Shown: positions 14,961-22,425 of the stretch, one piece after another
How positions within the stretch are numbered: position 1 is the stretch's first letter
Layout of the letters: each line of letters begins with the position of its first letter
Origin: a virus
Strand: one strand, 5' to 3'
IMG/VR virus record: IMGVR_UViG_3300046524_000262
Coordinates: 1-22,425 of that record
DNA: 22,425 bases
Notes under the pieces: generated by a model
Told to the model about the DNA's origin: nothing
Database searches by the model: none
The model's input: only the letters and a program-made list of their open reading frames with translations
Made by a program: the position numbers and the translations under genes

Positions 14961-15877
14961 ACTGGTCACCTGTGCAAATGCGTTGGCCGGAGGAGGCGAC
15001 GTCCTGGCTCGACGACCTGTCCGAATCCCAGGGAATGGCCGGTGCCGAGCTGGACAGCGCGCAGGCGCGTGTTGCCAGCTTGGCCACGCTGGCCACCACC
15101 TCACCCGGTCCAGTCGGCGCAGCTGCGATGCAGGCCGTTTCCGCCGGTCGTGCGGCACTGACCGGCGCGCTGGGCGAGGCACCGCTGTGCCTGGTCGTGA
15201 CCCCATTCCAGAGCGGCGTTGGCCAAGGCAGTGGTTATCAGCGCTACCTGTCGGCGCCGAACCTACTGCAGCACATGGCCGCCAAGCTGGAAGACACCAG
15301 CGACGACAACCGACCAGCAGCTCCCCAACACGCCCTGGTGCTGATGTTTCTCGCCACGCGTTATGACCAGCTGGCCAGCACCCTTGCTGCGTTCAATACC
15401 TTGTTGCCAATGAAAGATCTGCAACGTGCCGAACGGCGGGCCGAACAGTTGTTCAGCCTCGAGTCGGACAAGTGGGAATTGCCATCCGCCGGCACGCTGC
15501 CGCTGTGGGGCAAATTACCGCTGGAGCGTTGCACCATCACCAAGGTCGCCGCGCAGACTATGTCTGGCCAGCTGTCAGCGCTGGAGAGCTATGCCGACAG
15601 CACGCCCCTGGGCGATCTGTCCGCACTGGCCACGCGCAAAGCCAATCAAGCGCAGTCGATGGCCAAAGGACTGGCCGACCTGAAAGCACGGTTCGCCGAC
15701 AGCTCGGCCAGTAGCACCATGCAGGCGCGTTTGATCGGCCCCGGCAACAATGCCGAGCTGCGTCAGCAGCTGCTGGCCGGTGATGCACCGGGTCACGAGT
15801 GGCCGCTGTCCGCCGGCGTCATGCTGGTCGGCTCGCTACCCGGGCTTTCCTTTGTGCGGGAGCTGGTCGGTCTATGA
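14957..15877 (+). CDS. Uncharacterised 306-residue phage protein in baseplate cluster
   Basis: I do not recognise this protein as a named family. It is helix-rich and Ala/Leu-rich. A better-ordered central part (about 72-200) contains LCLVVTPFQSGVGQGSGYQRYLS, then LLQHMAAKLED, then HALVLMFLATRYDQLASTLA. A second helical part with QRAERRAEQLF and ATRKANQAQSMAKGLADLKA follows. No signal peptide is seen. TTG 14957 overlaps the previous stop and has GGAG 8 bases upstream; ATG 14978 is an alternative start. Flanked by fibre and baseplate hub genes and coupled by an ATGA overlap to the next, it is probably a virion or tail assembly protein. Confidence 0.8.
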   Translation: MNWSPVQMRWPEEATSWLDDLSESQGMAGAELDSAQARVASLATLATTSPGPVGAAAMQAVSAGRAALTGALGEAPLCLVVTPFQSGVGQGSGYQRYLSAPNLLQHMAAKLEDTSDDNRPAAPQHALVLMFLATRYDQLASTLAAFNTLLPMKDLQRAERRAEQLFSLESDKWELPSAGTLPLWGKLPLERCTITKVAAQTMSGQLSALESYADSTPLGDLSALATRKANQAQSMAKGLADLKARFADSSASSTMQARLIGPGNNAELRQQLLAGDAPGHEWPLSAGVMLVGSLPGLSFVRELVGL

Positions 15878-16431
15878 CGCTGCTACTGGATGGGCAAGAG
15901 GTCCAAGGCAAGGGCCTGAAGATCACGGCCAACCTGCGCATTGAAAGCGATGACCTTTCAGGCCAGACCAGCAACACCGAATCAGCGCATAAGGGTTTCA
16001 AACCCAAGACGCTGACGGTATCGCTGCAGATCCGTTACGCGGACAGCGATCAACTGCGCGCGCTGATGAGCCTGGCCGAGGCCACCGAGTCCGGCGGTCA
16101 GCTCAAGACCTACCGCGCCGTCAACGACACGGCGGCGGCCTTTGGTGTGCGACAGGTGCAGTTCTCCGACGGTGTCAGCGCCCGGGAAGACGACACCCTG
16201 GCCTGCTGGCGGATCCAGTTCACCCTGTCGGAAAAGCTCTCCAACCCGGAGCGGGTGGAAAGTCGTCGAGCCGCTAAAAGCGTCAATCAACAGGGCGGTA
16301 CCGGCGTATCAGTCGGCGGCACGGGTACCGGCACTGGCACCGGTAATGGGTCCACGGGCAGCGGCACTCAACTCACCGGCTTTGAAGCAGTGTTGAAGCG
16401 GGTGGACGATTACCTGGGGAGCGGCTCATGA
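15874..16431 (+). CDS. Probable baseplate tube-initiator / hub-connector protein
   Basis: This 185-residue protein begins TLLLDGQEVQGKGLKITANL and has a beta-rich tube-like N-terminal part (about 1-130), with ARE-DDTLACWRIQFTL near its end. A low-complexity Gly/Thr/Ser linker (about 150-166) leads to a short C-terminal helix (FEAVLKRVDDYLGSGS). Its place just before hub- and spike-like genes suggests the protein that joins tube to hub (P2 gpU or T4 gp54/gp48-like), by inference. ATG 15874 overlaps the previous stop; the end overlaps the hub gene by four bases. Confidence 0.7.
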   Translation: MTLLLDGQEVQGKGLKITANLRIESDDLSGQTSNTESAHKGFKPKTLTVSLQIRYADSDQLRALMSLAEATESGGQLKTYRAVNDTAAAFGVRQVQFSDGVSAREDDTLACWRIQFTLSEKLSNPERVESRRAAKSVNQQGGTGVSVGGTGTGTGTGNGSTGSGTQLTGFEAVLKRVDDYLGSGS

Positions 16432-17123
16432 GCATGAAGCTGAACAAGGTGCTCACCATCGCCGGCACGGTCTACCCGTTGATCAAGGACGACGTGCGTC
16501 TGGACATCCGCAGTCCTGGGCGAGCCACGCTGACGATTCAGTCGCCGGTGGCGGTATCCGGACTGGTGACGCTCGACGTCGGCTACAACGACAGCACGCT
16601 GCAGCGCCATTTCATTGGCTACGTGGAGCGCTGCACCGCTGCCAATGCCCTGGAGCAGGTCATCTATTGCCGTGAACTGGCGGCGATTCTGGCAGCGCCT
16701 TTGCCGCTCAACCTGCGCCACGCAGACCTGGCCACCGTTCTGGGTGAAATCAACCAGAAAACCGGCCTGACGTTTCGAGTTCCGGAGCGTGCTTACGCCA
16801 AGGTAAAAGCCCCGTTCTTCTACAGCCTCGGCGCTGGCTATCTCGCGATGGACAGCCTGGCCAAGGTGTTCGGGATCCCCGACTTCATCTGGCAACAGCA
16901 GGGTAACGCCGAGGTGTTTGTCGGCAGTTGGGCGGACAGCTTTTTCGGGGCCAAGCAGCCGCTGCAGCTGCCGAACGAACTGTTCGACGATTACCAGGGC
17001 AACCAGAGTGCGGTCGTTGCGGCCCTGCCCGGGTTACGTCCTGGTGCAACCATCAATCAGGGCGAGCGCGTCACACACGTGACCTTGTCCGGCAACCAAA
17101 TGGCGATCCGATGGAAGAAGTAA
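16428..17123 (+). CDS. Baseplate hub protein, gpD/XkdQ-like (short)
   Basis: This 231-residue protein has the look of the tail hub family (T4 gp27, P2 gpD, XkdQ): an N-terminal beta part (YPLIKDDVRLDIRSPGRATL), then RHFIGYVERCTAAN, and a domain with LATVLGEINQKTGLTFRVPE (about 103-122), the segment that recurs in hub proteins. It is shorter than P2 gpD (about 390 residues), so it may be a compact hub or one part of a split one. GGGGAGC precedes ATG 16428. It overlaps the spike gene by 13 bases, the usual hub-spike pairing. Confidence 0.72.
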   Translation: MSMKLNKVLTIAGTVYPLIKDDVRLDIRSPGRATLTIQSPVAVSGLVTLDVGYNDSTLQRHFIGYVERCTAANALEQVIYCRELAAILAAPLPLNLRHADLATVLGEINQKTGLTFRVPERAYAKVKAPFFYSLGAGYLAMDSLAKVFGIPDFIWQQQGNAEVFVGSWADSFFGAKQPLQLPNELFDDYQGNQSAVVAALPGLRPGATINQGERVTHVTLSGNQMAIRWKK

Positions 17124-18061
17124 TCCGCCGCACCGTGGAGCGCCAGTTTCCCGAGCTGACCGGTGGTTATCACCTGCCGCGTTTTGGCCGAGTCACCGGT
17201 ATCGCGGACGCACCTGCCAGCGCCGGGATCTGCGACGACTTCCGGCCGCGCTTTGCGGTCGACGTCGAGGTGCTGAGCCCGGATGGTGAGGCTGACGCCT
17301 CTCTGCCGATCCTGGCCGGCGTGCCACTGCCCATGCCTATGGGTGGGGACGAGATGGGTTTTTTTGCCTTTCCGGACGAAGGCACGATGGTGGTGGTGTG
17401 CTTTGCCTACGGCCTGCCGCACAAACCCTATATCCAAACCATCCTGCCGCACGGCCTGAGCCTGCCCAAGGTGCCAAAAGGCGACCAGGTCTGGCAGCAC
17501 AGCGAGTTGGCCCAGCAACGTGTCGAGGCCAACGGTAACTGGCTGCGCTCGACAGATGCCCGGATCCGCGACGAGTCGATCGACCGCGAGGTCCAGAGCC
17601 TCACCAACAGTGAGAAGCACCAGACCAGCACCGTGGAGGTGGACAACCATTCCACCGAATCGGTGGGGGGCACCAAGACGATCGAGGCCCTGGGCGCGTT
17701 GAAGCTGTTGTCGGGCGGATCCGCAAGCCTTGCCGCCATCGATGACCTACACCAGGCCACCGGCCGGGATCTCAACCTGGTGATCGGTCGCAAGCTGAAC
17801 ACAGCTGTCGGTGGCGATTTGCTCGAGCGGATCCAGGGGGCCCGAAAGAGCGTGGCCCCCACGACCTGGCTCGGCTCCGAGAGCGTGAACGTGCTCCAGG
17901 TGCTGTGCGACCTGATCGACCTGGTCATCCAGATGAACACCGATATCGCGGGCCACACGCATGGCTCCAGCCCGGTGCCTTCCAACGCGGCGAACTTCGC
18001 CGGACACGCCGGTACCGGCGCACTACTTACTGGGCAACTGAAGCCCATCACGGGAGCATGA
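17111..18061 (+). CDS. Baseplate spike protein, gpV/gp45-like
   Basis: This 316-residue protein fits the contractile-tail spike. An N-terminal OB-fold part (about 20-130) includes FGRVTGIADAPASAG and FFAFPDEGTMVVVCFAYG. Then come the beta-helix-like repeats with NHSTESVGGTKTIEALGALK (about 178-197), and a C-terminal HTHG (H282, H284) that matches the HxH iron-binding motif of P2 gpV-type tips. The tip pierces the outer membrane after sheath contraction. I chose ATG 17111, inside the hub gene, over the longer open frame because the upstream part overlaps the hub coding region. It ends with one base before the next TTG. Confidence 0.85.
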   Translation: MEEVIRRTVERQFPELTGGYHLPRFGRVTGIADAPASAGICDDFRPRFAVDVEVLSPDGEADASLPILAGVPLPMPMGGDEMGFFAFPDEGTMVVVCFAYGLPHKPYIQTILPHGLSLPKVPKGDQVWQHSELAQQRVEANGNWLRSTDARIRDESIDREVQSLTNSEKHQTSTVEVDNHSTESVGGTKTIEALGALKLLSGGSASLAAIDDLHQATGRDLNLVIGRKLNTAVGGDLLERIQGARKSVAPTTWLGSESVNVLQVLCDLIDLVIQMNTDIAGHTHGSSPVPSNAANFAGHAGTGALLTGQLKPITGA

Positions 18062-18062
18062 T

Positions 18063-21000
18063 TTGGAACTGAAGAACTTCTTTGCTCAGGATGACCAGGG
18101 CAACCGTCTGCCAGGCGCTACCTGTTACCTCTATCAACGGGGGACGGAGAGCCTGGTGGCCGGCTTGGTGCGGGTTAACGGGACTATGTTGCCGAACCCC
18201 TTCGTTACCGATGAGTCAGGGCTGGCGCAGTTCGCCGCGGCAAATGGGTTGTACGACCTGAGAGTGACGACACCCACCCGCGATCTGCGCATTCCAATTC
18301 AATTCAATGATGTGGGTGAGAACGTCGCCGCCGCCCAACTGGCAGCTGTCCAGGCAGAGTCCGCCCGTGACGCGGCTCAACTCAGTGCCGGTGTCTACCC
18401 GACGATTGCTGCTGGTCTGGCAGCAACATCCAACGGCAACTATTTCACTGTGCCGAGTGCTGAAGCTGATGAGTTTTTGATTCTGTATAAAAACTCGAGC
18501 AATGTAGCAATCGAAACAAAGCGTTATCCCAACACCAAGGCCGTGAGTGATGCACTGAGTTCGACGGTGCAATCCTTCACCACGGCAGCGGCGATGCGAG
18601 CGAACCTAAAACTCGCCCAAGGGCTGAGCGCCATCGTCACCAATGACCCGGACCCCTTGAACAATGGTTGGTATACAAAAGTTGGGGCGCCTAACACCGG
18701 TAGTTGGTCGCCATTCCCCGATCAACCCACCACCACAAGTGCGCTCAACGTTGCAGAGTTGGCAGCTGCCTCAGCGGCGGTAACAACTGACCTCACCTTT
18801 TCATCGACCTGGTCCGCTGATGCAAACAATGGGGGAGTGGTAACCCATCGTTATGGTCGGCCCAGCGGTATAAGAGTGCCTGCAGCTTCCAATGGCTACC
18901 TCACCTACTTAACCGCGATGTTTGCGCCCGCCAATGTTGGTATTGCCAACTTGGTCGGATCAACAGTGCAAGCAGTCATCACCGGACGGCTAACAGGCGA
19001 CTTCGGTGGACTGATCACCCTACGTTCGGATCGAGCTTTTCGAGCGGTACGTCCTAGCGGCACAGTCAACGTTGGGCGAGTTGTCAGCGAGACCTACGCC
19101 TCTGGCACATTCAAACGTGTCGTGCAGTACACCGTCACTGCCGAAGATACCCAGCTCGGCATCATCCTCAGTGCTGCCAATGGCCCGGTGGCTACTGCGA
19201 CAAGCACATTGGTGGTTGATCGGGTGTCGTTCGGTGTCGTCGCTGCCGCGCAAAGAATGACGCCCTACAGCGCGGCAAACGTTGAACGCTCCAAGTTGTT
19301 CAATGAGGTCAATGCCAGTGCTGGTCTGTCTTGGCGCTGGCAGCCTGCGACATTCGATAGCGGCTACGCGAGTTTTCTGAATGGCGCGATCGCCGTTCCC
19401 TTGGGGGCAACCGCTCCGAACCTTGCCGGCATGCAGATCCCCGTCGGTATGTCCGGTGCCGGCTCTTACTTTTATAACCTGATGAAGCTGGACGCTGACC
19501 AGGTCAAAGCCCTGGCCGGCAGCACCGTCCGACTGGTCGCAAAATTCACGGCGACCGCCGACGCGCTTGATCTGCTGGATCTTCAGTTCGTGCCTGGCAT
19601 GAGAGCGGCCCGCGGTGCTGCCGACTCGGTGACGGTAGACGCCAAACTGGTCGAGCTGACTCAAGATGGTCTGATCATCACCAAGGTCGTGGACTATGTG
19701 GTCGACGCAACGGACGTGGCCTGGGCGGTAAATTTGGGCGTTCACGCCAACGCAGTGCAGGTATCCCAGGCCATCACGCTGCAGTTCAAGTCGCTGACCT
19801 GGTCCGTCGGGGAAAGTGGTCAGGCAAATAAACGAGCGGCCGACGTGGCCCTCACTGCCCGCTTTGCCGAGTTGGTCAAACCAGTCGATCAGAAGATGGA
19901 TGCCCAGTCCGCAGCGCTAAGAATCAGTTCTGGCGATGTATTGGGGCGAGCCGTGGTTACAGGCTCGGGCGACGGCAATGGTGCCGTGCTGGCCCGTGAA
20001 AACGGGGTCATCGTCGGTTTTGATATTCCGGCGGGGCGAACCGGCGCCGGTGTCTATAACAGGGTGTTGATCCCATTCGATGCGGCCACCCGGGCCGCAA
20101 TCGTCGGCAAGACGATTCGTATGACCCTCGAGGCTGATGTCAGCGCAACCTTTGCAGTGGACAAGTTGCTGCGAAAGGATCGCGCCATCTATGTTGATGG
20201 TGTCATTGGTAACGTTGGCACGCTGGTCAGCGAGACATTCAAAGGGACGCGCTATACCCGAGTTGTTGAATACCTGGTGGCAGAAGGTGCGGTGACCTTT
20301 GGTCCAGTTGTGAGTTATGTTGGGGTAGCTGTATCGGCGAATGCCAATAGCTTTCGCCTACGCTCCTTACGCTGGCAAGTTGCCGAAGTTAACGGTGACG
20401 GCCAGTCCGCCCAGGACTTCATGTTCGAGCGTCGAATGGCATCACAATCAATTGGCGTCAGCCCAAGTGACAATGTCACCGGAGCACTAAAGGTTTCTGG
20501 CTCCAAACTCGACACCACGTCAGTAATTGGTTTCTCGCCGATTATTCAGCCCTACAGCGTCAGCAAGTTGGGCGGTGTGGTTAACACCATCGAGCAAGTG
20601 GTAGCCATTGATCCACCAGCCACTGAGCAGGTAACCGCTTTTGAGATCTCACTGATCTACGCAACTGCGACCGCAACCGTTCCAGGGGCTCGTCTTCCTC
20701 ATCAATACACCAGCGCGCGCGTGGTCAAGCGGGTTTCGGATGGCGTCGAGCTGGTTGAAGGTGTGGACTATGCGGTCAAACCCAACACTTGCTACATCTA
20801 CGGGCTCAAGGATATTGCCAGTACGCCGTGCTTGATCACGTACACCGGCCACCTACATCGTTATGACCTGGTATCCCTGAACCTGACTACTGGCGTACTG
20901 GTGGTCACCAAAGGGACCGGTCGGGCTATTGATCCAGAGGAATACAAACCCGCCCTGCCGGTAGGCCATGTGAGGCTGAACGAGCTCTATGTTTACCCCG

Positions 21001-21863
21001 CTGGTGTGGATGTCTTGCAAACCTGGCGCTACCGAGAGCTGCGCGATCAGTTGGCGGGCCAAGCTTACGATGAATGGCTCACCTACTGCCGTTCGGTGCT
21101 TCCAAAGACAATGGCCAAGCTGCGCCGTGGCCAGCGCATCAAGCTGATCGGGTACGGCTCCAGCAGCGTGGACATGGGGGGCGGTGCTCTCTATCCGCTG
21201 GAGCCTAATAGAAACCGAGACCTCACATCGTTCTTTGACCGGATCCCGGCGGACACTCGGGCGAAGTATCCGACCTTCAACAACACCGATCCTGACTTCG
21301 CCTGGTCGAGCGCATCCAACCACATCAAGTATGGCTTCATGTGGCAGCTGATCGGCGCCATGCGCGAACGCTGGGGTGCAGACGTTGAGTACCGCAACTG
21401 GGGGGTCGGAGCGACGACGTCGGCCGCTACGATCGAGAACGGCTCGATGAACGGGGCTTACCCCGATCGGCTCAATGCCATGTTGGCGGATCAGGGTGAC
21501 TTGATGGTTCTGGCTTTCGCCAATGGCCTGGGCGGCGACTGGTGGTACAGCACACACCGAACCATCATTGAGGCGTTCAAGGCCCAAGGCGGCGAGGTCA
21601 TTGTGCTGACGTCCCCACGGCTGAACATCTATGGGGAGGGGAGTGTAGGGGACACTACCTGGAAGAAGTCCCACGATGACCTGATTCGGGTTGCACTGGA
21701 CACTGGCTGCGCCTACGTGCCCACCAACCTGATCGAAGGCCCAGGCCGTGAGGGGAACACTGGCTTAAGCCACCGGAACTTGACCAATGCAAACCTCTAC
21801 AACCACGGTGGGCCCATCCAGCTGGGCAACACCGGCAAGTTGATGGCCATGATCATTCCATAA
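18063..21863 (+). CDS. Large second tail fibre / receptor-binding protein with SGNH-hydrolase-like C-terminus
   Basis: This 1266-residue protein, the largest here, starts at TTG 18063 with GGGAG 6 bases upstream; the ATG at 18058 runs into a stop at once. N-terminal residues 1-100 (NFFAQDDQGNRLPGATCYLY, then NPFVTDESGLAQFAAANGLYDL) resemble the attachment domain of Pseudomonas fibres. Three diverged copies of a ~150-residue beta module lie at about 244-400, 422-586 and 623-778. A linker/beta region (about 800-1000) leads to an SGNH/GDSL-like domain (about 1023-1266) with GSS (S1034 as nucleophile), NWGVGATTS, N1154 in FANG and a histidine at 1248. Such domains deacetylate surface polysaccharide in other phages. 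The block V D-x-x-H is unclear, so activity is uncertain. The terminator follows 100 bases later. Confidence 0.85.
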   Translation: MELKNFFAQDDQGNRLPGATCYLYQRGTESLVAGLVRVNGTMLPNPFVTDESGLAQFAAANGLYDLRVTTPTRDLRIPIQFNDVGENVAAAQLAAVQAESARDAAQLSAGVYPTIAAGLAATSNGNYFTVPSAEADEFLILYKNSSNVAIETKRYPNTKAVSDALSSTVQSFTTAAAMRANLKLAQGLSAIVTNDPDPLNNGWYTKVGAPNTGSWSPFPDQPTTTSALNVAELAAASAAVTTDLTFSSTWSADANNGGVVTHRYGRPSGIRVPAASNGYLTYLTAMFAPANVGIANLVGSTVQAVITGRLTGDFGGLITLRSDRAFRAVRPSGTVNVGRVVSETYASGTFKRVVQYTVTAEDTQLGIILSAANGPVATATSTLVVDRVSFGVVAAAQRMTPYSAANVERSKLFNEVNASAGLSWRWQPATFDSGYASFLNGAIAVPLGATAPNLAGMQIPVGMSGAGSYFYNLMKLDADQVKALAGSTVRLVAKFTATADALDLLDLQFVPGMRAARGAADSVTVDAKLVELTQDGLIITKVVDYVVDATDVAWAVNLGVHANAVQVSQAITLQFKSLTWSVGESGQANKRAADVALTARFAELVKPVDQKMDAQSAALRISSGDVLGRAVVTGSGDGNGAVLARENGVIVGFDIPAGRTGAGVYNRVLIPFDAATRAAIVGKTIRMTLEADVSATFAVDKLLRKDRAIYVDGVIGNVGTLVSETFKGTRYTRVVEYLVAEGAVTFGPVVSYVGVAVSANANSFRLRSLRWQVAEVNGDGQSAQDFMFERRMASQSIGVSPSDNVTGALKVSGSKLDTTSVIGFSPIIQPYSVSKLGGVVNTIEQVVAIDPPATEQVTAFEISLIYATATATVPGARLPHQYTSARVVKRVSDGVELVEGVDYAVKPNTCYIYGLKDIASTPCLITYTGHLHRYDLVSLNLTTGVLVVTKGTGRAIDPEEYKPALPVGHVRLNELYVYPAGVDVLQTWRYRELRDQLAGQAYDEWLTYCRSVLPKTMAKLRRGQRIKLIGYGSSSVDMGGGALYPLEPNRNRDLTSFFDRIPADTRAKYPTFNNTDPDFAWSSASNHIKYGFMWQLIGAMRERWGADVEYRNWGVGATTSAATIENGSMNGAYPDRLNAMLADQGDLMVLAFANGLGGDWWYSTHRTIIEAFKAQGGEVIVLTSPRLNIYGEGSVGDTTWKKSHDDLIRVALDTGCAYVPTNLIEGPGREGNTGLSHRNLTNANLYNHGGPIQLGNTGKLMAMIIP
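18792..20395 (+). repeat. Three diverged protein-level module copies in the large fibre gene
   Basis: Modules at about 18792-19260, 19326-19820 and 19930-20395 share the order: (A/N)-x-V/A-G-S/K-T-V/I ... V-S-E-T or V-E-L-T-Q ... V/I-V-x-Y-x-V ... F/L-x-x-L-x-W. For example LVGSTVQAVITG, LAGSTVRLVAKF and IVGKTIRMTLEA; then FKRVVQYTV, ITKVVDYVV and YTRVVEYLV. DNA identity is low, so the duplication is old or the copies are under diversifying change. Confidence 0.75.
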
Positions 21864-21960
21864 GCATACAGTGCTGTTCCCCAGCCCGCCCTGTCCTTGA
21901 GGACGGATGTGGCAAGTGTGATCAGGATGACTACCGCGAATTAATAGTCATATTGTTCTG
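21864..21960 (+). other. Leader to the terminator with two small inverted repeats
   Basis: No gene is seen here. GTCCT-TG-AGGAC (21893-21904) can fold as a short tetraloop hairpin, without a U-run. ATGACTA (21927-21933) and TAGTCAT (21945-21951) form a perfect 7-base inverted repeat with an 11-base spacer, just upstream of the terminator. It could be an operator or part of a processing structure. Confidence 0.35.
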
Positions 21961-21983
21961 AGCCCGCCTAGTGCGGGCTTTTT
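21961..21983 (+). terminator. Rho-independent terminator of the late operon
   Basis: AGCCCGC (21961-21967), loop CTAGT, GCGGGCT (21973-21979), then a run of five T (21979-21983). A 7-base-pair GC-rich stem followed by a U-tract on the plus strand is a standard intrinsic terminator. The minus strand has no U-tract after the stem, so it acts in one direction. Confidence 0.92.
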
Positions 21984-22035
21984 ATGATTGGTTTTCTAAC
22001 CAAGTTACGCTGGTGGGAGTTTTAGCGCGTATTAC

Positions 22036-22425
22036 TCAAAGTTTTATTTTATCAAGTTCGTAGTGGCCGATCACATTGTCAGCGCGGTCATGGCGGGCCT
22101 GATAAAACTTGAAGGAGTCCCGATTGTTTTCAATGCAAAGCTTTTTAATAATTTTCATTATTGCAATTTTTTCGCTATCTGGAGTTCTGATTCCGAATAT
22201 TATGCCTTCCAAGTTTTCAAATTGGTACTTCAAAGTTCGGTCTGATGCTGCCTGTAGGTTATATGAACTCGGGTGAAGCACGAGTCTATATTCGTTCTCG
22301 TCTTTCCATACCTTAAGCTTTGAGGTGGTAGCATCATAAAATGGCTTCCAGTGTGCATCTCTTGATTCATCATCTAGGGTACTAAGCCAGTGCCCAGATT
22401 CACTAATATTTCCAGCTTCGTCCCT
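22036..22425 (-). CDS. DUF2971-like protein, C-terminal 129 residues, 5' end off the window
   Basis: The minus-strand frame is open from the right edge to TGA at 22036: 129 residues with no stop, so the start lies beyond the window. An internal GTG near 22281 is not needed. Visible text includes KVWKDENEYRLVL, LKYQFENLEGIIFGIRT and IKKLC, then FKFYQARHDRA. This fits the C-terminal part of DUF2971, whose members have an aromatic/charged xENEYR-like motif followed by a hydrophobic LxxIIFG segment; the match is from memory. The DNA is clearly more AT-rich than the late operon, with many Lys/Asn/Ile codons, suggesting separate origin. It converges on the late operon. It may be a cargo gene of the phage or flanking DNA. 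Some DUF2971 genes occur in defence-rich regions, but no function is shown here. Confidence 0.72.
   Translation of the reverse strand, partial: RDEAGNISESGHWLSTLDDESRDAHWKPFYDATTSKLKVWKDENEYRLVLHPSSYNLQAASDRTLKYQFENLEGIIFGIRTPDSEKIAIMKIIKKLCIENNRDSFKFYQARHDRADNVIGHYELDKIKL

Noticed and set aside
18792-20395. The repeats as a CRISPR array or nucleotide direct repeat
   Set aside because: Similarity is at protein level over ~150-residue modules; no short regular direct repeats with spacers are present.
21864-22035. Prophage attachment site (attR) in the gap after the fibre
   Set aside because: No tRNA end or host core sequence is visible and the other end of the element is not in the window, so no direct repeat can be tested.
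22063-22245. 60-codon plus-strand frame opposite the DUF2971-like gene
   Set aside because: The minus-strand frame stays open to the window edge and has family-like text; the plus frame is short with no ribosome site and lies antisense.

Overview
The window holds most of the late (virion) half of a temperate, contractile-tailed phage or prophage of the P2 superfamily. The host is probably a Pseudomonas or a close gammaproteobacterial relative. This is inferred from GC-rich coding, codon choice and the style of the proteins; no host housekeeping gene is present to confirm it. The head genes follow the P2 order (P on the minus strand, then O-N-M-L on the plus strand, then R-S). The sheath, tube and first baseplate genes (DUF2586, DUF2597 and DUF2590 types) look like the HP1/K139 branch rather than classical P2.

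Layout. Positions 1-1085 (minus) encode the N-terminal 361 residues of the large terminase subunit; its nuclease end, and presumably the portal gene, lie off the left edge. A short divergent control region (1086-1246) with two inverted repeats separates it from one long plus-strand late operon. That operon runs: scaffold/protease (O), capsid (N), small terminase (M), head completion (L), tail completion (R, S), sheath, tube, a lysis/accessory cassette (TraR/DksA-type zinc finger, M15 peptidase, two small membrane proteins, DUF1353), tail assembly chaperone with a programmed -1 frameshift, tape measure, DUF2590 protein, baseplate J, tail protein I, collar-type tail fibre, small fibre-associated protein, an uncharacterised 306-residue protein, tube-initiator/hub/spike-like baseplate proteins, and a 1266-residue second fibre. 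Most genes overlap by 1-11 bases or are separated by fewer than 15, so they are likely co-transcribed and translationally coupled. A clear Rho-independent terminator at 21961-21983 ends the operon.

Beyond the terminator the DNA becomes visibly AT-rich. A minus-strand gene there, open at the right edge, has a C-terminus resembling DUF2971 proteins. It is either a phage cargo gene (moron) or flanking host/island DNA.

Most of the window is conventional phage structural biology. The points that deserve a second look are: the A AAA AAG frameshift site with a 62-codon extension; a 123-bp in-frame tandem duplication in the tape measure gene; the terminal fibre, with three diverged copies of a ~150-residue module and a C-terminal SGNH-hydrolase-like domain; HxH clusters in the first fibre; the hub/spike genes placed after the fibre; and the AT-rich gene at the right edge. 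I saw no tRNA, rRNA, CRISPR array, IS element, integrase or repressor.
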